From Treponema sp. UBA6367 (lineage in GTDB: Bacteria > Spirochaetota > Spirochaetia > Treponematales > Treponemataceae), in assembly GCA_002437725.1 (NCBI GenBank), contig DJRF01000030.1, positions 1 to 64,000 of the forward strand: DNA of 64,000 nt, given 5' to 3'. The notes beneath the pieces were generated by a model. The model did no database searches, was not told the origin of the DNA, and saw nothing but the letters and a program-made list of their open reading frames with translations. Below are positions 1 to 7,460 of the stretch, piece after piece. Within the stretch, counting starts at the first letter, position 1; each line of letters starts with the position of its first letter. The translations under genes and the position numbers were made by a program.

Positions 1-104
1 GAACTTATTAGACATCCCCTTAATTGTTCTAATCGCACAAAGTCTTCACAAATTGTAACTTCGCTTACGCTTCTGTTTATTTTTCTGAAAACTCGACATT
101 CGGG
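1..104. repeat. Family A dispersed intergenic repeat, right half, cut by window edge
   Basis: This stretch matches the right half of the longer copies near 15.3, 25.4 and 63.2 kb. It has the same order of blocks: a tract like TTGTTCTAATCGCACAAAG, then TTCACAAATTGTAA, then GCTTACGCTTCTGTTT, and a terminal AAAACTCGAC at about 88-97. The left half lies outside the window. No coding potential is visible. It sits just downstream of glyA. Confidence 0.75.
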
Positions 105-1604
105 CTATTTAACAAAAGATTTTTTTAAAAAATCCAAGTCGAGCTCTGGATAAAGAACGTGTTCCTTAAGCAGTTTGTTTACTCGTTTTTTTGCTTCTTC
201 TTGAACCTGTGGATTTAGGTCAATCTTTCCTTTTGCAGGTTTTCCTTCTTTTGTAAGACCAGGCTTTGTTCCTTTTAGAACAAAATCGATTATGTCGGCA
301 ACTTCTTTCATATCGTCTTCATTCATTCCTAAGGTTGTTAAACCTGGAGTTCCGATGCGGATTCCAGAAGTCCACCAAGCGCCGTTTTTGTCGTAAGGAA
401 GGGCGTTTGCATTTGCTGTTACTCCGCATGCAAACAAAGCCGCTTCTGCTTGTTTTCCTGTAAGTCCGTAGCCTGTTACATCCACAAGCATAAGGTGATT
501 GTCTGTTCCTCCAGTTTGCAAAGGCATTCCGTGAGCCATGCAGGCTTGTGCAAGTGCCGCTGCGTTTTTTACCACATTGCGTGCGTATTCTTGATAAGCC
601 GGCGTTCTGGCTTCTTTAAAAGCAATTGCCTTTGCAGCCATTACGTGGCCTAAAGGTCCGCCTAGAACCATAGGGCAGCCTTTGTTTACGTAGTCGGCAT
701 ATTCTTTTTTGCAAAGAATCATAGCGCCGCGAGGACCTCGTAAAGTTTTGTGAGTTGTGGTTGTAACAACGTCTGCCCATTTTACAGGATCGTAGTCGTC
801 TGTGAAAACTTTGCCTGCTACAAGTCCTGCAAAGTGAGCCATATCAACCATGAGAACTGCTCCGCACTTGTCTGCAATTTCTCGGAAACGGCGGAAATTT
901 ATTTTTCTTGGGTATGCTGAATATCCTGCAAGAAGAATAAGAGGTTTTACTTCCATTGCTTGTTTTTCTATTGCATCATAATCTAAAAGACCTGTTTCGC
1001 GGTCAACTCCGTAAGGGTGGCTTTCGAACATTCTTGCAGAAACGTTCATTCTGTATCCGTGTGTGAGGTGACCTCCGCAAGAGTAGTCTAATCCCATAAG
1101 GCGTTGATTGCCAAATCTTTTTCGCAGTATGTCAAACTGTTCTGGACTAAGCTCTGCAAGAGATTTTACTCCAAGCTCTTCTAAAGTTGGAGTTTCAATT
1201 TTTTTTGAAAGAATTGCCCAGTATGCGACAAGGTTTGTGTCTGCTCCCGAATGAGGCTGCACGTATGCGTAGTCTGCGCCGAAAAGAGCTTCTGCTTCGC
1301 GGGCAGCAACGTTTTCTACAGCATCGATGTTCACGCAGCCGCCGTAATATCTGTGTTCCGGGTAACCTTCTGCGTATTTATCTGTAAGAAGATTTCCCAT
1401 TGCTGACTGCACATTTAGCGAACAATAATTTTCGCTGGCAACAAGTTTAAGATGGCTTCGCTGATTTTCGATTTCGTTTACAATTGAAGAAGCGATTTCT
1501 GGTCCTACTGCTGCAACTTGCTGAAGATTTGCAACATAAGCGGTCATTGCGGCGTTAGGTTTTCCATTACATGAATTTAAGTATTCTTCTAAAGGTGTAG
1601 ACAT
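105..1604 (-). CDS. glyA: Serine hydroxymethyltransferase
   Basis: GlyA is a cytoplasmic PLP enzyme that interconverts serine and glycine and charges tetrahydrofolate with a one-carbon unit. The PLP-lysine motif TTTTHKTLRGPRG is intact near residues 220-235, as are the early SENY block and the C-terminal TSGIRIGTPGLTTLG block. At about 499 residues it is roughly 80 longer than the usual 415-420 form. Part of the excess is an insert around residues 130-175 (KKIETPTLEELGVKSLAEL and following), which I believe is typical of treponemal GlyA. The start is the ATG at 1604, preceded by GGGAGA; an ATG 12 bases upstream lies in that ribosome-binding site. It stands alone, with a family A repeat downstream. 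Confidence 0.95.
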   Translation of the reverse strand: MSTPLEEYLNSCNGKPNAAMTAYVANLQQVAAVGPEIASSIVNEIENQRSHLKLVASENYCSLNVQSAMGNLLTDKYAEGYPEHRYYGGCVNIDAVENVAAREAEALFGADYAYVQPHSGADTNLVAYWAILSKKIETPTLEELGVKSLAELSPEQFDILRKRFGNQRLMGLDYSCGGHLTHGYRMNVSARMFESHPYGVDRETGLLDYDAIEKQAMEVKPLILLAGYSAYPRKINFRRFREIADKCGAVLMVDMAHFAGLVAGKVFTDDYDPVKWADVVTTTTHKTLRGPRGAMILCKKEYADYVNKGCPMVLGGPLGHVMAAKAIAFKEARTPAYQEYARNVVKNAAALAQACMAHGMPLQTGGTDNHLMLVDVTGYGLTGKQAEAALFACGVTANANALPYDKNGAWWTSGIRIGTPGLTTLGMNEDDMKEVADIIDFVLKGTKPGLTKEGKPAKGKIDLNPQVQEEAKKRVNKLLKEHVLYPELDLDFLKKSFVK

Positions 1605-1765
1605 ACATTCTCCCATAAGTAAGTTTGCAATACAAACATAAAAAGATTTATTTTATAATTCTTGCTTTTTTACATATTATTTTGTAATTAAGCAATCAAT
1701 TTGAATAAGATAATACAATCTATTGACTGATTATTCAATGTTATTTATCGAGTTGCAAAAGGCGC

Positions 1766-2023
1766 TTAAAACTTTTTTCTTTCTGTCGCTTCGCTGACTC
1801 TTATTTTTCTGCCATCAAGATTGCTTCCGTTTAACTTTAATATGGCTTGTCCGGCTTGCGCATCTTCATTCATTTCTACAAAGCCAAAACCTTTTGAAGC
1901 TCCTGAGAGTTTATCTTTTATAATGGAAACAGAGGCAACGTCTCCAAATTTTAAAAAAGCCTCTTTGAGAGAATCCTCTGTTGTGGAAAAACTTAAATTT
2001 CCTATATGAATTTTTTTTGACAT
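1766..2023 (-). CDS. Small RRM-domain RNA-binding protein
   Basis: This is a protein of about 85 residues made of a single RRM fold. RNP2 is seen as IHIGNL near the N terminus and RNP1 as KGFGFVEM in the middle, followed by a basic tail (RKIRVSEATERKKF). Such stand-alone RRM proteins occur in cyanobacteria and spirochaetes and are thought to bind single-stranded RNA, often as cold-shock or post-transcriptional factors. That role is inference here. The start at 2023 has an AAGG site just upstream; the ATG at 2035 is too far upstream and overlaps that site. The gene appears monocistronic. Confidence 0.88.
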   Translation of the reverse strand: MSKKIHIGNLSFSTTEDSLKEAFLKFGDVASVSIIKDKLSGASKGFGFVEMNEDAQAGQAILKLNGSNLDGRKIRVSEATERKKF

Positions 2024-2167
2024 AAAACCTTCCATAATTTAATTCGGATTTCATTCTATATAAATTTATAGAGATTTTGACGAATAAAAATAATGTTGTC
2101 AATAAATTGCTTTTAATTAGTTTTAATATGTTTTGATATTCATTTGTTTTTAGTGTATTCTTTTTAT

Positions 2168-3055
2168 ATGGACAAAATGCTTGCTTTTTACAAAGAATTT
2201 CTTTCCCCAGATTGCGATAGAATGCATTTTATTTTGCAAAGGTTAAAAGAAAACAATGTAAAAGCTGTTGTCATGCCGATTGATGGCCGCAATCACATAT
2301 ACGTGGTTTTTTCCCAAAGCGCTTATAATCCAATGTTTAGAATAAAAACAGTAATTGCCCACTACGACCGATTTGAAGGAAGCCCTGGCGCTAACGATAA
2401 TTCCTCTGCTGTAATGGCTCTTATAGATTGGGCTTGTGAACTGAATAAAATGCAGTTCCATAATGTAAGGTTGATTTTTACTGATGGAGAAGAGCTTTGC
2501 GCAAATAAAAATTGCTCTGTAAGTTCTCAAGGGGCTTTTGGTCTTGCAGCAGTGTTCAAGCGGCTTAAAATAACAGAAGACGATGTTTATGTTTTTGATT
2601 GCGTTGGCAGAGGAACAATCCCTGTCCTTGCAGATCCGATTGTTTCTAAAAAGGCAAATCCGAATTTTATAAAAAGATTTTCTAAATTAAAGGAAAGGAC
2701 TCAAAATCTTTTGAAAGCTAGCTGCGGTCATTTTTTGTGTCTGCCTGTAGGTTACAGCGATAACGCGGGTTTTTTCGCAAATGGAATTCCTGCGGTTGTA
2801 ATAACATTTCTTCCTGAAGATGAAGCTCAAAAGTATATGAAAGATTTAATTTCTTTTCCTGGATTGCGCGATTTTGTGCGGAATGGAAAAAGTACCGCAA
2901 ATTGCAGTAAAGATTTTTTAGCAGAAAAACTTCCTGTTACTTGGAAAAGACTGCATACTCCTTTAGACAATCTTGAAAGTCTTACGCCAGAGTCATTTTT
3001 AGTTATGGAAAAAATTTTATTTAGTTTAGCGCAACTAAAATCTTTGGTGCTGTAG
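2168..3055 (+). CDS. M28-family zinc aminopeptidase-like protein
   Basis: About 295 residues with the metal ligands expected of an M28 peptidase: HYD (first His, then Asp downstream), GANDNSSA (bridging Asp), DGEE (general base and ligand), an Asp in VFDCVG, and a final His in LHTPLDNLE. The complete set suggests an active di-zinc exopeptidase, but the substrate is unknown. No signal peptide is seen, so it is probably cytoplasmic. The first ATG is at 2168; an upstream TTG (2144) would add eight residues. No clear ribosome-binding site precedes either start. A strong hairpin follows the gene. Confidence 0.75.
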   Translation: MDKMLAFYKEFLSPDCDRMHFILQRLKENNVKAVVMPIDGRNHIYVVFSQSAYNPMFRIKTVIAHYDRFEGSPGANDNSSAVMALIDWACELNKMQFHNVRLIFTDGEELCANKNCSVSSQGAFGLAAVFKRLKITEDDVYVFDCVGRGTIPVLADPIVSKKANPNFIKRFSKLKERTQNLLKASCGHFLCLPVGYSDNAGFFANGIPAVVITFLPEDEAQKYMKDLISFPGLRDFVRNGKSTANCSKDFLAEKLPVTWKRLHTPLDNLESLTPESFLVMEKILFSLAQLKSLVL

Positions 3056-3074
3056 TTTTTTTATAAAGTCGAAA

Positions 3075-3122
3075 AACAAGTTTTTTTAGCATAATATTGT
3101 GTGCTACTTTTCAAAACTTGTT
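3075..3122. other. Nested hairpin between genes
   Basis: A 10-bp outer stem, AACAAGTTTT (3075-3084) with AAAACTTGTT (3113-3122), encloses an inner TAGCA/TGCTA stem. No U tract follows, so a classical terminator is not certain; an mRNA-end or processing hairpin is possible. Confidence 0.5.
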
Positions 3123-3142
3123 AAGTCCGTTAAATTGTAGGC

Positions 3143-3688
3143 ATGACAAAAAAACGAGGATTTTTTTTAAGAATTTCTGGAATTATAGCATTTGTTGCCT
3201 GCGTGGCGCTTTGCCTTGAAATGCTTCTTAGAAACGTAGAATCTTGGATTTTTATGATAACTGCTTCTTCTAACGGATGGGGCATTTTTTACATATTTAC
3301 TGCTTTTCTTTTTACTTCATTCTTTTTTTTGGCAGCTTTTTCTTCAGGAACGGCGGCTCTTTTTGCAGGGCAAGGCGGTTACGTTCAATCCGTGTGGAAC
3401 TGCGGGATATATGCGCTTGTCTGCGTTTCGCTTTTTGCCTCGCTGCAACTTTTTACAGGACTGACAGAAGATGATGTTCAGATTTTTATAGTTTCCGTTA
3501 TTTCGATTGTCAGTTTGCTTGTGTTTAATGCGATTGTTTTTTTCTGTCTAAAAGACGAGGAAGATTTTTCTTGGAAAAAAATTGCTCCTGCAGATAGCAA
3601 TACAAAACTTTGTCTGAAAGTTTATATTTTAATGACGGTGGTTACGGAAATTGCAACTTTCATCTATGCGCACAAAGTTATCGATTAA
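3143..3688 (+). CDS. Putative integral membrane protein of unknown function
   Basis: A protein of 181 residues with four to five strongly hydrophobic segments: about 10-28, 44-70, 84-104, 112-133 and 158-176. The start is basic (MTKKR), which predicts a cytoplasmic N terminus. I recognise no family motif. It overlaps the start of the following ABC permease by about 23 bases, so it is probably co-transcribed with the importer and may be an accessory membrane component. That is inference from position only. Confidence 0.6.
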   Translation: MTKKRGFFLRISGIIAFVACVALCLEMLLRNVESWIFMITASSNGWGIFYIFTAFLFTSFFFLAAFSSGTAALFAGQGGYVQSVWNCGIYALVCVSLFASLQLFTGLTEDDVQIFIVSVISIVSLLVFNAIVFFCLKDEEDFSWKKIAPADSNTKLCLKVYILMTVVTEIATFIYAHKVID

Positions 3689-4694
3689 TAAAAATAATAA
3701 AAAAAATTGTAAAGGCGATAAAAAACTTGCGAAAAGAACTTTTTTTAAACTCGTGCTTGTTCTTCTTCCGGTTTTTTCGGCTTTTATTTGCCTTTTTGTT
3801 GGAAGAACTTTTTTTTCTCCATTTGAAGTTATGGCGCTTTCCCCTGTAAAAGCTGCAATTCTTTGGAAAATACGTCTGCCAAGAATTCTTTGCGCTTTTT
3901 TGGTGGGAGCAGGCTTGAGCGTTTCCGGATGCGTTTTTCAAAGTTTTTTTGCAAATCCTTTAGCCTCTCCCGAAACCGTTGGTGTTTCTGGCGGAGCATG
4001 TTTTGGTTCAGTTTTGGGAATCCTATTGGGGGCTAATCTTTTGGAGATTCAGTTGCTTTCTATTTTTTGGGGAATTATTGCGCTCTTTGCAACCTTTTTA
4101 ATCTGCGGAAAAAAAATTGATGGGGAAATTACAATTATTCTTTCTGGGATTATTGTTTCTGCAACGTTTTCGGCATTGAGTTCGCTTTTAAAATTTGTGG
4201 CCGATAGTCAAACGGTTCTTCCTGCAATAAACTTTTGGCTTATGGGAAGTTTTTCTTTGTCAAATTACAAAACGCTCATTTTTTGCACTCCTTTGATTTT
4301 AATTCCTTGCGCCGTTCTGTTTTTTATGCGCTGGCATTTGAACGCGCTTGCGTTCTCGTTTGAAGAAGCTCTTTCATTGGGAATCAACATAAATCTTTTG
4401 AAAATACTTTCGATTTCTTGTGCAACGGTTATTAGTTCCACTTGCGTTTGCGTTGCGGGGCTTGTAGGCTGGGTTGGAATCCTAGTTCCTCATATATGCC
4501 GCTTAAGATTTGGAAGCGAAAACAGACTTCTTATTCCAGCTAGCTTTAGTTTTGGCGCGTCTTTTTTGATTTTTGCAGACACTTTAAGCAGGACTCTTAG
4601 CCCGTCGGAAATTCCGCTTTCGGTTGTGACTGCAATTATTGCTTGCCCATTTTTTATTTTTGTTGTTCGAAAATACAAGGGGTGGAAATTTTGA
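3666..4694 (+). CDS. FecCD-type ABC transporter permease
   Basis: About 342 residues with eight to ten transmembrane segments and the FecCD/BtuC pattern: RLPRILCAFLVGAGLSVSG near the start, NPLASPETVGVSGGA after it, and GLVGWVGILVPHICR near residue 265. This family forms the inner-membrane channel for siderophore-iron, haem or cobalamin. The proposed ATG at 3666 lies inside the previous gene; a TTG at 3651 is the alternative. The 3' end overlaps the next start in a TTGA junction, showing translational coupling with the ATPase. Confidence 0.9.
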   Translation: MRTKLSINKNNKKNCKGDKKLAKRTFFKLVLVLLPVFSAFICLFVGRTFFSPFEVMALSPVKAAILWKIRLPRILCAFLVGAGLSVSGCVFQSFFANPLASPETVGVSGGACFGSVLGILLGANLLEIQLLSIFWGIIALFATFLICGKKIDGEITIILSGIIVSATFSALSSLLKFVADSQTVLPAINFWLMGSFSLSNYKTLIFCTPLILIPCAVLFFMRWHLNALAFSFEEALSLGININLLKILSISCATVISSTCVCVAGLVGWVGILVPHICRLRFGSENRLLIPASFSFGASFLIFADTLSRTLSPSEIPLSVVTAIIACPFFIFVVRKYKGWKF

Positions 4695-5443
4695 ATGTAA
4701 TAAAAGTCTGCGATGCATCTTTTTTTTACGCAGAAAAAGCAAGAAAAAATAAAGCTTGCGATACTGAAAAATATGTTTTTAAGAATTTGAATTTTAGTTT
4801 GCAAAAAGGAACTGTCTGCTCGGTTTTAGGGGCAAACGGCTCTGGAAAAACATCTCTTTTAAAGTGCTTGATAGGTCTTTTAAAACTGGCTGCAGGTTCC
4901 ATTTATATAGAAGAAAAAGAACAAAAAAGCATAAAAAACTGTGAGCTTTTGAATAAAGTTTCTTACATTCCGCAGAGTAAAACAATTTTTGGAATAAAAG
5001 TTTTTGATATGGTTCAGCTCGGACGCATTGGCAAAACCTCCATTTTTTCTGAGCCGACTCAAGAAGATATTTATTTTGCAAAAAACGCGCTTGAACTTTT
5101 AGGAATTGAAGCTTTAAGCGAAAAAAGAATGGATGAAATTTCTGGCGGACAGCAGCAGCTCGTGTTTTTGGCAAGGGGTATTGCTAGCGGAGCAAAAATT
5201 TTGATTCTTGACGAGCCAGAAATGAGCTTAGATTTAAAAAATAGGACAAAAATCCTTGAAACATTTAAAAAACTTGCAGAAAGCGGCTATTCTGTCTTAT
5301 TTACAACTCACGAAATTCTGTCTGCAAGAAAGTTTAGCAACAATTCGCTTCTTTGCTTAAATTATGATAAATGGATTTTTGGAAAATCTGAAGAAGTTCT
5401 TACTGATGAAAATATTTATAACGCTTTTGGAGTTTTATTATGA
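4691..5443 (+). CDS. FecE-type ABC transporter ATP-binding protein
   Basis: About 250 residues with a complete ABC nucleotide-binding domain: Walker A GANGSGKTS, a Q-loop in YIPQ, signature SGGQQQ, Walker B ILILDEP, and the H-loop in TTHE. A TTG start at 4691 is preferred because AAGGGGTGG precedes it at good spacing and it overlaps the permease stop. The gene ends in an ATGA overlap with the binding-protein gene. It powers the adjacent importer; iron-chelate, haem or cobalamin are the likely substrates. Confidence 0.9.
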   Translation: MNVIKVCDASFFYAEKARKNKACDTEKYVFKNLNFSLQKGTVCSVLGANGSGKTSLLKCLIGLLKLAAGSIYIEEKEQKSIKNCELLNKVSYIPQSKTIFGIKVFDMVQLGRIGKTSIFSEPTQEDIYFAKNALELLGIEALSEKRMDEISGGQQQLVFLARGIASGAKILILDEPEMSLDLKNRTKILETFKKLAESGYSVLFTTHEILSARKFSNNSLLCLNYDKWIFGKSEEVLTDENIYNAFGVLL

Positions 5444-6504
5444 ATAAAAAAAAGAATATACGTTTTTTTGCAGGGGTTTTGCTTGTTTTTCAGTTTTTTT
5501 GCGTTTTTAGTTGCAAAAAAAGTGAACTACCAGAAAAAAAATCCAACTTTGTGACTGACCATGCCCAGTGCAAAGTTGAAATTCCTAGGAAAATAAAGAA
5601 AATCGTTGTCTGCGATATTTTTCCTCTTCCTTCGGTTCTGTGCTTTTTTTACGGACTTTCTGAAAACATTGTAGGAATTGCGCCTTCTTCGATGATGGCT
5701 GCGAAGCAAAGTCTGTTAGGCAAAATGTATCCTCAAATTTTAAATGCAAAAACAGATTTTCTTCAGGGAAACAATTTGAACTTGGAAGAACTGGCCTTGC
5801 TTAATCCTGATATTGTTTTTTATTCTGCGACAAATGGGCGGTTGGGGCAAGTCCTAACGGAAAAAGGCTTTACAGCTGTTGGAATTTCGGCATCTAATTG
5901 GGAATACAACACAATTGAAACATTGGAAAACTGGCTGATTCTTTTGGATAAAATTTTTACTTCTAGCGAAAGTTCAAAAAAGGCAAAGACCTTTGTTGAA
6001 TTTAGCAAAAAAATTACAGATTTGGTAAACGCGAGAGTTTCTAAGATTCCTTTTGAGCAAAGAAAAAACGTTTTTATTTTATTTCAGTATTCGCCAACTG
6101 CGATTGTTACGGCAGGAAAACATTCCTTTGGAAACTACATAATAAATCAGTGCGGGGGAATAAATGTCGCCGCATCTCTTTTGGGCGAAACTTCTAGCAG
6201 AACTTCAATGGAACAGATTTATTCTTGGAATCCCGATGCAATTTTTATAACAAATTTTACGAATGTCCAGCCTGACGGCTTGTACAAAAATCTTGATGGA
6301 AACGTTGATTGGTCCGGCATAAAAGCTGTTCAAGAGCAGTGCGTTTACAAAATGCCAATGGGACTTTACAGAACCTACACGGCAGGCGTTGACGCACCTC
6401 TTTGCATTTTATGGTTTGCAAAAAAATTGTATCCTTCATTTTTTGAAGATATTGATGTTGAACAGTGGTGGCAAGATTATTATGAAAAAGTTGGGGTAAG
6501 ATAA
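5440..6504 (+). CDS. Iron/cobalamin-type ABC transporter substrate-binding lipoprotein
   Basis: A protein of 354 residues with a lipoprotein signal: basic MNKKK, a hydrophobic stretch, then FCVFSC as lipobox, placing Cys at about residue 25. The mature part has the two-lobed FecB/BtuF pattern, with NLEELALLNPDIVFY and a second-lobe segment IYSWNPDAIFI. It should be anchored in the periplasm and deliver ligand to the upstream permease and ATPase. The ATGA overlap with the ATPase gene makes these a single transcriptional unit. No ferric-uptake or cobalamin regulatory site was recognised, so the ligand is open. Confidence 0.88.
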   Translation: MNKKKNIRFFAGVLLVFQFFCVFSCKKSELPEKKSNFVTDHAQCKVEIPRKIKKIVVCDIFPLPSVLCFFYGLSENIVGIAPSSMMAAKQSLLGKMYPQILNAKTDFLQGNNLNLEELALLNPDIVFYSATNGRLGQVLTEKGFTAVGISASNWEYNTIETLENWLILLDKIFTSSESSKKAKTFVEFSKKITDLVNARVSKIPFEQRKNVFILFQYSPTAIVTAGKHSFGNYIINQCGGINVAASLLGETSSRTSMEQIYSWNPDAIFITNFTNVQPDGLYKNLDGNVDWSGIKAVQEQCVYKMPMGLYRTYTAGVDAPLCILWFAKKLYPSFFEDIDVEQWWQDYYEKVGVR

Positions 6505-6523
6505 ATTGTTTTTTGTATAAAAG

Positions 6524-6832
6524 CTATAAGTTGTTTTTTAGATTTTTATACAAACTTTTCTTTAAATCTTCAACAACGGAATCTGTTATTTTTTGTATTA
6601 ATTTTTCTTCGTCTTGGGAAACATTGTTTTTTTTGAATAAGATTTCAGGCTCAACGTTTAGGGCGGCGGCGATTTTTTCGATTGTGGAAAGCTTTGGCAC
6701 ATTTTTGTAGGTTTCCATAAGCCCGATGTAGCTTGTCGCCGTGTTGCACGCTTCTGCCAGCTGTTCCTGCGTGATGCGCTTTTCCTTGCGAATTCTTTTT
6801 ATGTTGTCGATTACTGTCTTTTCTAAATCCAT
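6524..6832 (-). CDS. XRE-family helix-turn-helix regulator
   Basis: A 102-residue protein with a Cro/C1-type domain at about residues 9-65: RKEKRITQEQLAEAC forms the first helices and TSYIGLMETYKNVPKLSTI the recognition part. The tail is short and charged with no sensor domain. It lies downstream of argR on the same strand after 65 bases and converges with the importer operon. Its target is unknown; autoregulation is common in this family. No good ribosome-binding site is visible before the ATG. Confidence 0.82.
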   Translation of the reverse strand: MDLEKTVIDNIKRIRKEKRITQEQLAEACNTATSYIGLMETYKNVPKLSTIEKIAAALNVEPEILFKKNNVSQDEEKLIQKITDSVVEDLKKSLYKNLKNNL

Positions 6833-6897
6833 TTTATATCAAGATAGATATATTTATATATAATTTTCATGGCGGTTTTTGCGATTAAATAACTTTT

Positions 6898-7368
6898 TTA
6901 GTCCTCAATTTCTGGAATACGTCTTTTTAGTTCTGCCAAAAAGTGGTCGCCAGTGATTCCTTGCCGCAAGCAGGCAAAAAGACAGTTGTCTCCTGCGACT
7001 GTGCCAAGAATTTCGTCCATATTCATGTTGTCAAGAGCGTTTGAAACTGTGTTTGCATGGCCCGGAAACGTTTTTATAACAACGATGTTTCCGCTCCAAT
7101 CTATGCTTACGTAGCCGCGCAGAAAGTCCTGCACATAGATTTGTTCTGATTCTTGCCGCTCGTCTTCGCCGGGCAAGGAATAAACGTAGCTAGAATTGCC
7201 GTCGGAAACTTTTCCTACTTTTAAAAGCTTTAAGTCTCGGCTAAGGGTTGCCTGTGTAACTTCGTATCCTTCTTTTTCAAGGTATGCTAAAAGAACTTCT
7301 TGGCTTTCAATGCGGTAGTTTTTAATTAGTTTTCTTATTGTTTTTAAACGAGTAAGCCGTTCTTTCAC
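6898..7368 (-). CDS. argR: Arginine repressor ArgR
   Basis: About 156 residues, the usual ArgR length. The N-terminal winged helix contains TQATLSRDLKLLKVGKV (DNA recognition), and the C-terminal oligomerisation and arginine-binding domain contains GTVAGDNCLFACL. In most bacteria the hexamer with arginine represses arginine synthesis or controls catabolism. The preferred start is the GTG at 7368, preceded by AAGGGG with six-base spacing; an in-frame ATG at 7386 lies upstream of that site. Two ARG-box-like sequences lie directly upstream, which suggests autoregulation. Confidence 0.92.
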   Translation of the reverse strand: MKERLTRLKTIRKLIKNYRIESQEVLLAYLEKEGYEVTQATLSRDLKLLKVGKVSDGNSSYVYSLPGEDERQESEQIYVQDFLRGYVSIDWSGNIVVIKTFPGHANTVSNALDNMNMDEILGTVAGDNCLFACLRQGITGDHFLAELKRRIPEIED

Positions 7369-7389
7369 AAATTTCCCCTTGAACATCTT

Positions 7390-7426
7390 ATGAATGTTTA
7401 TGCATTAAATATAAATAATTATTCAT
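7390..7426 (-). promoter_or_regulatory. Tandem ARG-box-like operators before argR
   Basis: Two sequences resemble the ArgR box core TGAAT-N4-ATTCA: ATGAATGTTTATGCATT at 7390-7406 and, on the minus strand, ATGAATAATTATTTAT at 7411-7426. Equivalent positions are about 21 bp apart, the spacing that lets an ArgR hexamer hold two boxes. They sit between the mutS2 stop and the argR start. Confidence 0.55.
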
Positions 7427-7460
7427 AATCTTTCAAGGGGATTTTTAAGGTCTTGCTTTT

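Noticed and set aside
1605..1765. Glycine riboswitch before glyA
   Set aside because: The region is AT-rich with no paired aptamer-like blocks; it looks like an ordinary promoter region.
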